Shown here: positions 5,960 to 13,708 of the stretch, one piece after another | How positions within the stretch are numbered: the first letter of the stretch is position 1 | How the letters are laid out: each line of letters opens with the position of its first letter | Assembly: GCA_022837365.1 (NCBI GenBank) | Contig: JALHHV010000029.1 | Location: 1-13,708, forward strand | Direction of reading: 5' to 3' | DNA from: Desulfovibrio sp. | GTDB lineage: Bacteria > Desulfobacterota > Desulfovibrionia > Desulfovibrionales > Desulfovibrionaceae | DNA: 13,708 bases | The notes under the pieces: generated by a model | The model's input: only the letters and a program-made list of their open reading frames with translations | Databases searched by the model: none | Told to the model about the DNA's origin: nothing | Translations under genes and position numbers: made by a program

Positions 5960-6691
5960 CTACTTTCCGTGCAGGCGGTTCCAGCCTCTGACGAGGGTGG
6001 CCGCGCTGGCCTCCACGCCGCTGCGCGCGGCGTCCCAGCGGCCGAAAGCCCGCAGCGGGTCCAGCCCGGTCACCGAGCAGCGCTCCGCGAAGCTCAGCAG
6101 CCGCGCCCCGGTCTCGGAGTCGGTCAGTTCGCCCCCCAGGGTGATGTTGCCCATCAGGGCCGCCCTGCCCGCGTCGTCCAGCCGCGAAAGATCAATGCGC
6201 CCGAAGGGCGTGTCGTAGGCCGCGTCGCCGGGCACCACCTCGGTGGCCTGCATGCCGAAGATCATCAGCCGCAGCCGGGCCACGCCGGGGCCGGGCTTGT
6301 CGGTCACCTCCCAGCCGCCGCGCCGCAGCGCGTCCACGAAGATGTCGTGGGTCATGAAGGTCATGTCGGCCTTCTCCTCGATGGACGCTCCCTGGAAGGT
6401 CTCCGGCCGTTCCTCGCGCAGCACCACGTGCTCCATCTGGAACTTCGTGTACCGCCGCAGCAGCGCCGGTTCACGGGAGTACAGCATGCCGCCGGTGGTG
6501 GGGTGCTCCAGCAGCAGGGGCGCATCGGCGGCCGAGGCCGCAGGCGCGGGTTCCACGGCGGCGGCCTGCTGCCTGCACGCGCACCCCGCCAGAACCAGCG
6601 GGATCAGGAGGGTCAGCAGCAGGACGGCCGGACGGATGCGGCCCGGAACCTGCGCCGGGGTGCGGAACGAACACGGGGGGAACACGCGCAT
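5960..6691 (-). CDS. Predicted lipoprotein of unknown function
   Basis: A 243-residue protein with a type II signal peptide: basic residues before a hydrophobic stretch (AVLLLTLLIPLVLAGC, about 22-37) and a lipobox LAGC with C37 as the expected lipidated cysteine. The mature part is soluble, starting with a Q/A/P-rich linker, then an alpha/beta domain containing TKFQMEHVVLREERPETFQG, DALRRGGWEVTDKPGPGVARL and a GELTDSETG turn. The pattern loosely recalls putative lipoproteins of the DUF3313 type; I am not certain. The start at 6691 is chosen over upstream in-frame ATGs because AGGAGGT sits about six bases before it. The gene is monocistronic: it converges on the receiver-kinase gene and diverges from the patatin gene. 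Confidence 0.8.
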   Translation of the reverse strand: MRVFPPCSFRTPAQVPGRIRPAVLLLTLLIPLVLAGCACRQQAAAVEPAPAASAADAPLLLEHPTTGGMLYSREPALLRRYTKFQMEHVVLREERPETFQGASIEEKADMTFMTHDIFVDALRRGGWEVTDKPGPGVARLRLMIFGMQATEVVPGDAAYDTPFGRIDLSRLDDAGRAALMGNITLGGELTDSETGARLLSFAERCSVTGLDPLRAFGRWDAARSGVEASAATLVRGWNRLHGK

Positions 6692-6765
6692 GGAAACCTC
6701 CTGGGGTGTCGATGAGCCGGGGCAACCCGGCCGCCGGACCGGGAAAGGGGCCGGAACCATACGTC

Positions 6766-6795
6766 AATCTAGCATCTTTTCACGATGCGCGGCAA
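6766..6795 (-). promoter_or_regulatory. Candidate sigma-70-like promoter for the lipoprotein gene
   Basis: On the minus strand TTGCCG (6795-6790) and TAGATT (6771-6766) are 18 bases apart, about 75 bases upstream of the lipoprotein start, inside the only A/T-rich patch of the spacer. Each box matches its consensus at four of six positions. There is no experimental support. Confidence 0.35.
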
Positions 6796-7072
6796 CCGGG
6801 CTAGTTTTTCCGTCCAGCAGCCATCCGCGCGCACAATTCCCTTCCCACCGGCGGCCGCCTGTGCGACCATCAATGCGGCCTCTTCCCCACGCCGCGCCGC
6901 CGCCACCTCGCCGCGCTCCTTCCGCCGGACCCAGCGCCCGGCATCCATCCCCCTCCGCGCGCCACCGCCACCGCCAGCCCCCACCTCCGTCGCCCCATTG
7001 CCGCGGCTGTCGGGCCATGCCCGCCGCACCGCTCCGGGTCGGTCACCCGGCCGCTCAACCACGGGGGCACCC
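6796..7072 (+). other. Long C-rich, G-poor leader before the patatin gene
   Basis: Together with 6692-6795 this makes a 381-base gene-free stretch. From about 6835 to 7020 the plus strand is strikingly rich in C and poor in G, with runs such as CCACCGCCACCGCCAGCCCC. The patatin frame stays open back to an ATG at 6785, but the predicted residues are an Ala/Pro/Arg-rich jumble without family similarity, so I read it as untranslated. Its composition is that of a Rho-utilisation region. No clear intrinsic terminator or promoter for the patatin gene is seen. Confidence 0.45.
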
Positions 7073-8737
7073 ATGGCAGAACCGTTCCGCATCGCGCTCG
7101 CGTCGGCAGGGGCAGTGTCCGGCGGTCCTTACTCCGCCGGGGTCATCGACTTCTTCATCGAAGCGCTGGACGCCTGGTGCGCGGCCAAGGCCCTGGGCGA
7201 TGGGGGCGTACCAGGCCATGACGTGCGCATCGAGGCCGTTTCCGGCACCTCGGCCGGCGCCGTGGCCGCCGGGCTGTTCCCGGCGGCGGTGATCCGCAGC
7301 CGCAAACCATCGGGCGGGCGCACCCCGCCGCTGCTCTGGGAGGTGTGGGTGAACAGCCTGGACCTGCTGCAAGGCAACGGCAACTCACAAGGCTTCCTCG
7401 GCATCTCGGACATGCAGGACAACGGCGACGCCATTCCCTCGCTGCTCAATGCGCAACGGCTGGACGCCATCGCGGAAAACGCCTTCAGCATGCCGTGGGA
7501 CGAGCATTTCGTGTACCCGCCATGGCTGTCGGCCAAGCTGCGCATCCGGGTCTGCGTCACCAGCCTGCCCGGCGTGCCGTACCGCATTCCCATGCGCGGC
7601 ACCGCCCGGCAGTACGGACACGATATGTTCCTGCACGGCGATTACGGCGATTTCCTGTTCGCGGGCGCGGACGCGCCGCCGCAGACCGGCGTGACGCCCG
7701 TGGACCCGCGCGGCCCCCTGGGCTGGCCGGTGTTGCAGAACTGGGTGCTGGCCAGTTCCGCCTTTCCCGTGGGGCTTGCCCCCCGCTGCCTGCACTCCGG
7801 CGAACCGGTGTACGCCGCGCGCGCATGGCCCGGATACGGCCCCGAGGGATGCGAAGCGTTCAAATCCGAAACGGCGTTGCGGCCGGGAGAACAGTTGCAG
7901 TTCCCCGCCGTGGACGGCGGCATGGTCAACAATGAACCCTTCGAACTGGCCCGGCAGGTGCTGCTGGGCAGCGTCTGCGACCACCTTGACCGCGCAGGGG
8001 ACAAAGCCTGGGGCACCGTGGTGCTCATCGACCCCTTTCCCTCGCCATACCGCGAGGAAACCCACCTGCCGCTGCGGCACCTGCGCGCCGACATCCTCGA
8101 CATGATCCCCCCGCTGCTGGTGGCCATGAAGCAGCAGTGCCGCTTCAAGCCCGCCGAACTGGAACTGGCCGGCGATGTCGAGACTTACTCGCGCTTTCTC
8201 GTGGCCCCCGCCGGTGGCGGCCCAGGCGGCAAACGGGACGGGGACGACGCGCTGGCGGGCGCGGGGCTGGGGGCCTTTGCGGGGTTTCTCGCCCAAGCCT
8301 TCCGCGAACACGACTACCAGCTTGGCAAGCGCAACGCGCAGCAGTTCCTGCGCCGTCACTTCGCCCTGCCGCTGGGCAACCCCCTGTTCGCGGGGGACCG
8401 GGCCCGCTACGCCCCCGGCGGCGACCTGCAAGACCTGCGTGCCGAGTGCACCGAAGCGGGCGAGCCGGACCATGCCCCCATCATTCCACTGATGAAACCA
8501 CTGCGGCAGGAAATCACGCTGCCGCCGTGGCCGAAGATATCCGAGGGCAACCTGGAACACATCATCGAGGCCATGGTCCCGCGCATGGACACCCTGGTGC
8601 AACGGATGGGCCGCAAGACCTGCCGGGCCGCGCATGCCCTGCTGGCGACCGCGTGGACGGTGTACCTGCGCCGCAAGACACGAAAGAAGGTGCTGGAATA
8701 CCTTGCCGGGGCAATGCGGCAACGCGAACAACTGTAG
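7073..8737 (+). CDS. Patatin-like phospholipase family protein
   Basis: A 554-residue putative serine acyl hydrolase. The patatin catalytic dyad is visible: nucleophile S60 in the GxSxG elbow (VSGTSAGAV, 56-64) and D281 in the DGG motif (VDGGMVNNEP). A glycine-rich oxyanion segment lies at the N-terminus (LASAGAVSGGPYSAG, 9-23), and ASSAFPVGLAPR near 227-238 matches the usual SSAxPxxFPP region. Family members cleave acyl chains from phospholipids or other lipid esters; the substrate here is unknown. A C-terminal part of about 250 residues beyond the core ends in a basic helix (RRKTRKKVLEYLAG). There is no signal peptide. ATG 7073 is used because similarity begins there; the upstream GGGGG is a weak Shine-Dalgarno, and an extension to 6785 cannot be excluded. 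It stands alone, with no evident link to neighbours. Confidence 0.88.
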   Translation: MAEPFRIALASAGAVSGGPYSAGVIDFFIEALDAWCAAKALGDGGVPGHDVRIEAVSGTSAGAVAAGLFPAAVIRSRKPSGGRTPPLLWEVWVNSLDLLQGNGNSQGFLGISDMQDNGDAIPSLLNAQRLDAIAENAFSMPWDEHFVYPPWLSAKLRIRVCVTSLPGVPYRIPMRGTARQYGHDMFLHGDYGDFLFAGADAPPQTGVTPVDPRGPLGWPVLQNWVLASSAFPVGLAPRCLHSGEPVYAARAWPGYGPEGCEAFKSETALRPGEQLQFPAVDGGMVNNEPFELARQVLLGSVCDHLDRAGDKAWGTVVLIDPFPSPYREETHLPLRHLRADILDMIPPLLVAMKQQCRFKPAELELAGDVETYSRFLVAPAGGGPGGKRDGDDALAGAGLGAFAGFLAQAFREHDYQLGKRNAQQFLRRHFALPLGNPLFAGDRARYAPGGDLQDLRAECTEAGEPDHAPIIPLMKPLRQEITLPPWPKISEGNLEHIIEAMVPRMDTLVQRMGRKTCRAAHALLATAWTVYLRRKTRKKVLEYLAGAMRQREQL

Positions 8738-8767
8738 CGCCGGGCCACCCCCTGGAATGCCGGGGCT

Positions 8768-8798
8768 CAAAAAAATCGGGAGCCAAAAAAATCGGGAG
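8768..8798. repeat. Tandem duplication of a 15-base A-tract unit
   Basis: CAAAAAAATCGGGAG occurs at 8768-8782 and again at 8784-8798 (16-base period). On the minus strand this gives two copies of CTCCCGATTTTTTTG, so the U-tract of the adjoining terminator has been duplicated. Confidence 0.85.
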
Positions 8799-8825
8799 GC
8801 GGACCGGCTTAACCGATCCGCCTCC
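8785..8825 (-). terminator. Intrinsic terminator, probably for acs
   Basis: GGAGGCGGA (8795-8803) pairs perfectly with TCCGCCTCC (8817-8825), with an inner CGG-CTTAA-CCG. Read on the minus strand, the nine-pair stem is followed three bases later by seven Ts (8791-8785), a textbook terminator. It lies about 320 bases beyond the acs stop, giving acs a long structured 3' end. In the plus direction only TT follows, so it is a weaker stop for the patatin transcript. Confidence 0.7.
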
Positions 8826-8855
8826 TTCAGCGGGAAGGGGGAGAGAACATTCAGG

Positions 8856-8928
8856 GGCGCGGCATATGCCGCGCCGCCCTGGTGGCCGGCCACCCGCGCC
8901 GGACATCGCCGCACGTCCGGCGCGGGTG
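8856..8928. other. Cluster of three perfect palindromes between convergent genes
   Basis: In order: a 20-base perfect palindrome (GGCGCGGCATATGCCGCGCC, 8856-8875); a 14-base perfect palindrome (GGTGGCCGGCCACC, 8881-8894); and a 14-pair perfect stem (CACCCGCGCCGGAC at 8891-8904 with GTCCGGCGCGGGTG at 8915-8928) with a ten-base loop. The last two share four bases, so they are alternative folds. No reading frame here looks real. Together with the terminator and the repeat at 9018 they fill the 406-base spacer 8738-9143. Confidence 0.75.
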
Positions 8929-9017
8929 TGGGTGCCGGCGGATGGAGCGCCCCGCCGCCAAACGGGCCGCCCCACCTTGCTATGGTGAATGGCAACGCAT
9001 TCGTGTCACCATGTTCC

Positions 9018-9141
9018 GCGAGTGTGTTTTTTGTTCGCTGGCGAGGAAAACAAGCCTGCCATGAGGGAGCATACTCTTCTCGTATTCGACCGATATGGCG
9101 GGCGAAGTTTGACGAAGCCAGCGGGTAAAAGGCACGCTCGC
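9018..9141. repeat. Dispersed fold-back element, short form, inverted relative to 3834-4030
   Basis: A 124-base imperfect palindrome. Its 25-base ends (GCGAGTGTG... from 9018; ...CACGCTCGC to 9141) pair at 19 positions, and all six differences become G-U pairs in a plus-strand transcript. Inner arms ATGGCAGGC/GCCCGCCAT type also pair. The core matches the long copy in reverse orientation (see 3834-4030), but the outermost nine bases are unrelated between copies and the 52-base tip segment is missing. It ends two bases before the acs stop codon. Confidence 0.85.
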
Positions 9142-9143
9142 GA

Positions 9144-11147
<2,004 letters not shown>

Positions 11148-11176
11148 GCCGTTGCCTCCGTTGGTTTGGCGGTATG

Positions 11177-11204
11177 CCGGTCTTTCCGGGTCTGTCCGGT
11201 CTTT
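11177..11204. repeat. Short tandem repeat in the acs leader
   Basis: CCGGTCTTT at 11177-11185 and 11196-11204 flank a degenerate third unit CCGGGTCTG (11186-11194), about 30-60 bases upstream of the acs start and just beyond its Shine-Dalgarno. In the acs transcript the units read AAAGACCGG. Function unknown; a regulator or RNA-binding site is possible. Confidence 0.55.
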
Positions 11205-11330
11205 TCGATCCGGCCGGGCCTGTGGCGGTGGCCCTGTGGCGGCCATGCCCGTTCGTGCGGCGGGGCGTGGCCTGCACCCCTTGTCTAGCGAGACGGCGAC
11301 GGCATGCGAAGACGTGCGCCACCCCCTTTT

Positions 11331-11378
11331 CGGTGAACGGTCGTCTCGCGCCGGTGAAATTGACTTTTTGCCGGTGGA
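11331..11378. promoter_or_regulatory. Three phased CGGTGRA repeats in the acs/pat divergent spacer
   Basis: CGGTGAA (11331-11337), CGGTGAA (11352-11358) and CGGTGGA (11372-11378) are spaced 21 and 20 bases apart, about two helical turns each; the outer two extend to CGGTGRACGG. They bracket a TTGACT box. The spacer 11148-11552 (405 bases) has no gene of its own. Binding by a shared regulator is inference. Confidence 0.4.
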
Positions 11379-11388
11379 CGGAAAGAAT
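11360..11388 (+). promoter_or_regulatory. Candidate promoter for the Pat-like gene
   Basis: TTGACT (11360-11365) and AAGAAT (11383-11388) are 17 bases apart, in the most A/T-rich part of the spacer and about 165 bases before the GTG start. The -35 box is good (5 of 6) and the -10 box moderate (4 of 6). Confidence 0.35.
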
Positions 11389-11552
11389 GCCCCCAATGGT
11401 GCGCCCATGAACGGCGCATGACGGCCCGTCACCGGACGGGAACGGCACGCCCCGGCGGCGGCAACCGCCCGGCAAGCGCACGACGCCGGGCATCCGCCCG
11501 GCGCGCCCGCACCTGCCCGCACGCGGCGGCACGACGGAAGGGGGTTCGCACG

Positions 11553-13708
11553 GTGGCCACGCAATCGTCCCTTGAGCAGATGTTCAAGCCCAACTCCGTG
11601 ACCGTCATCGGCGCCACGGCCACGCCGGGCGAGCCGGGCTGCGTCATCATGGAAAACCTGATGTCCGGCACCTTCCTGGGGCCGGTGCTGCCGGTGAACG
11701 AAACGGGCGAGGCCGTGGCGGGCATGCCCGGCCACACGGCCATCGACACCCTGCCGCTGACGCCGGACCTCGCCGTCATCTGTTCCCCGCCCGAGACCAT
11801 TCCCGGCTACATAGAAGACCTGGGCAAACGCGGCACCCGCGCCGCCGTGATCATGAGCCGGGGGTTCTTCCGCTTCGACCGCGAACGGCGCGAGGTGCAG
11901 CGGGCCGCCTTGTTGCAGGCCGCCCGGCGCTGGGGCGTGCGGGTGCTGGGTCCCAACTGCCTGGGGTTCATCACGCCGTCGGTGGGGGTGAACGCCAGCC
12001 TGGCCCCGCGCCAGGCGCTGCCCGGCAAGGTGGCCTTCGTCTCGCAGTCGGACTCGCTGTTCACCTCGGTGCTGGACTGGGCCACGTCCAAGGGCATCGG
12101 CTTTTCGCACTTCATCGCCCTGGGCGACCGCTACGACGTGCACTTCAACGACGTGCTGGACTACCTGAACAGCGACGTGAACACCCGCGCCGTGCTGCTG
12201 TACATCGAGACCATCGACAGCGCCCGGAGGTTCATGTCCGCGGCGCGGGCGCTGGCGCGCAACAAGCCGGTGCTGGTGATCAAGGCGGGCCGGTCCGAGG
12301 CGGCGGCCACGGCGGCGGCCGCGCATTCCGGCATGCTGCTGGGCGCGGACGAGGTGTACGACGCCGCCTTCCGCCGCGCGGGCATGCTGCGCGTGGCCGA
12401 CATCGACGCCATGTTCGACACGGTGGAAACGCTGGCCCTGGCCAGGCCGCTGAAGGGCGACCGGCTGGCCATCCTGACCAACGGCGGCAGCCCCGGCTTT
12501 CTGGCCACCGACGCCCTGTTGCAGGGGCGCGGCAAGCTGGCCGAGCTTTCCGACGAGACCTGCCAGGCGCTGGACAACGAACTGGGGCGCGACTGGTCGT
12601 ACTGGAACCCGCTGATCGTGCGCAGTTCCGCCGACGGGGCCATGTACGCGAAAGCGCTACAGATACTTCTGGACGACAAGGGCGTGGACGCCGTGCTGGT
12701 CATGCACGTGCCCACCTTTTCCGTGCCCAGCGACGAGGTGGCGGGCGCGGTCATCGAGGTGGCGCGGCGCAGCCGCAAGCCGGTGCTGACCAGTTGGCTG
12801 GGCATAGACGACGCCACGGAAGCCCGCCGCAAGTTCGCCGCCGCCGGGGTGCCCACGCACTTCACGCCGGACAACGCGGTGCGCGCCTTCCTGAACATGG
12901 TGGAGTACCGGCGCAACCAGGATACCCTGATGGAAACGCCGCCCTCGCTGCCGGAAGCCTTCGACCCGGACGTGACGGCGGCCCGCTTGGTGGTGAACGA
13001 CGCGCTGGAAGCCAAGCGCATGCTGCTGACCCCGGCGGAGGCCCATGCCGTGCTTACCGCCTATGGCATCCCCGTGGCCGAGACGCGCCACGTGAAGACC
13101 CCGCGCGAGGCCGTGGAGGCGGCGGCGGAGATCGGCTACCCCGTGGCGCTGAAGGTGGAATCGCCCGACGTGCCGCGCACCTCGCTGGCCGGGGGCGTGG
13201 CCCTGAACCTTTCCAGCGACGAAGAGGTGATGGACGCCGCCCTGTCCACAGCCAACAACGTGTGCGACCAGGTGCCCGGCGCGCGCATGGAAGGCTATGC
13301 CGTGCAGCGCATGTGCCGCCTGGCCGGGGCGCACGAACTGGCCGTGGAAACGGCCACCGACCCGGTGTTCGGCCCCATCATCCGCTTCGGACAGGGGGGA
13401 TCCATGGCGGAAGTGCTGGCCGACCGCCAGACCGCCCTGCCGCCGCTGAACATGGGCCTTGCGCAGGAACTGGTATCGCGCACGCGGGTGTACCGCCTGC
13501 TGCGCGGCAGCGGCCACAAGGCCCACGTGAACCTGGAGGCCGTGCGCCTGCTGCTGTGCAAGGTGTCGCAACTGATCATCGACATTCCCGAAATCTTCGA
13601 GATGGAGATAGACCCGCTGTTCGTGGACGCCGACGGCGTGGTGGCGCTGGATGCGCACATGCGCATCGCCTGGTCCACCACCACCGGCACGGACCAGCTG
13701 GCCATCCG
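11553..13708 (+). CDS. Pat/PatZ-like protein acetyltransferase, acyl-CoA synthetase (NDP-forming) part (partial)
   Basis: 718 codons are visible and the frame runs off the right edge. In order: CoA-binding domain (about 7-140; [21 protein letters not shown]), succinyl-CoA-ligase-like domain (about 150-460) with H258 in [11 protein letters not shown], and an ATP-grasp domain (about 485-705; [21 protein letters not shown]). Several stretches match PatZ/YfiQ better than plain ADP-forming acetyl-CoA synthetases: [22 protein letters not shown], and the final TDQLAIR, where PatZ has SRLAVRPYP just before its GNAT domain. A C-terminal GNAT domain is therefore expected outside the window (inference). 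The usual HKT/SE motif of the ATP-grasp domain reads PRTSL here. GTG 11553 follows GGAAGGGGG by about eight bases and similarity begins there; an in-frame ATG at 11418 would add 45 Arg/Ala-rich residues and is rejected. Pat enzymes acetylate lysines, notably the Acs catalytic lysine; acs is the divergent neighbour. Confidence 0.88.
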   Translation, partial: MATQSSLEQMFKPNSVTVIGATATPGEPGCVIMENLMSGTFLGPVLPVNETGEAVAGMPGHTAIDTLPLTPDLAVICSPPETIPGYIEDLGKRGTRAAVIMSRGFFRFDRERREVQRAALLQAARRWGVRVLGPNCLGFITPSVGVNASLAPRQALPGKVAFVSQSDSLFTSVLDWATSKGIGFSHFIALGDRYDVHFNDVLDYLNSDVNTRAVLLYIETIDSARRFMSAARALARNKPVLVIKAGRSEAAATAAAAHSGMLLGADEVYDAAFRRAGMLRVADIDAMFDTVETLALARPLKGDRLAILTNGGSPGFLATDALLQGRGKLAELSDETCQALDNELGRDWSYWNPLIVRSSADGAMYAKALQILLDDKGVDAVLVMHVPTFSVPSDEVAGAVIEVARRSRKPVLTSWLGIDDATEARRKFAAAGVPTHFTPDNAVRAFLNMVEYRRNQDTLMETPPSLPEAFDPDVTAARLVVNDALEAKRMLLTPAEAHAVLTAYGIPVAETRHVKTPREAVEAAAEIGYPVALKVESPDVPRTSLAGGVALNLSSDEEVMDAALSTANNVCDQVPGARMEGYAVQRMCRLAGAHELAVETATDPVFGPIIRFGQGGSMAEVLADRQTALPPLNMGLAQELVSRTRVYRLLRGSGHKAHVNLEAVRLLLCKVSQLIIDIPEIFEMEIDPLFVDADGVVALDAHMRIAWSTTTGTDQLAI

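Noticed and set aside
6785..7072. N-terminal extension of the patatin protein from ATG 6785
   Set aside because: Ala/Pro/Arg-rich residues without similarity, no ribosome site, and the patatin oxyanion segment begins right after 7073. Kept as an alternative only.
11305..11330. Possible sigma-54 promoter for acs (minus strand TGGCGCACGTCTTCGCA)
   Set aside because: The GG and GC elements are 11 bases apart instead of 10 and the -12 box lacks TTGC, so it does not fit the consensus.
11418..11552. ATG start 45 codons upstream of the Pat-like GTG
   Set aside because: No ribosome site and an Arg/Ala-rich extension; the GTG has a strong site and family similarity starts there.
11148..12326. Open frame extending acs by nearly 400 residues upstream on the minus strand
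   Set aside because: The extra residues are His/Arg/Gly-rich, lie antisense to the well-conserved Pat-like gene, and Acs similarity plus a GGAGG site begin at 11147.

Overview
The window is high-GC, gene-dense DNA. Its gene content, dCache-type sensor kinases beside single-domain response regulators and a NifX-like protein, suggests a sulfate-reducing deltaproteobacterium of the Desulfovibrio/Nitratidesulfovibrio group. That placement is inference from style and gene families, not from a marker gene.

Positions 1-5854 (+ strand) form a dense two-component signalling island. It opens with the last codons of a Fis-type (probably sigma-54-dependent) regulator. A small NifX/NifB-like protein and a membrane-bound dCache histidine kinase follow, each overlapping or abutting its neighbour. 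Next come a single-domain response regulator broken by a frameshift, a kinase-like protein that keeps the phospho-histidine helix but has no recognisable ATPase motifs, and a 96-residue protein built on an internal repeat. The island ends with a second single-domain response regulator and a soluble receiver-plus-histidine-kinase fusion. Together these look like a multistep phosphorelay or cross-regulating set. The two receivers are paralogues, and the ATPase-less protein appears derived from the kinase core of its upstream neighbour.

Positions 5855-9143 hold a small lipoprotein gene (- strand) with its own terminator, a long C-rich leader, and a patatin-like phospholipase gene (+ strand). A gene-free stretch of about 400 bases follows, packed with palindromes, a minus-strand terminator and a dispersed fold-back repeat.

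Positions 9144-13708 hold acs (AMP-forming acetyl-CoA synthetase, - strand) and, divergently, the first 718 codons of a protein that closely resembles the long part of Pat/PatZ, the enzyme that acetylates and inactivates Acs in enterobacteria. The expected GNAT domain would lie beyond the window edge. The shared 405-base spacer carries phased short repeats that could coordinate both genes.

Two copies of one imperfectly palindromic intergenic element (3834-4030, and inverted at 9018-9141) show paired changes in their arms. This is the clearest structural signal in the window not explained by genes.
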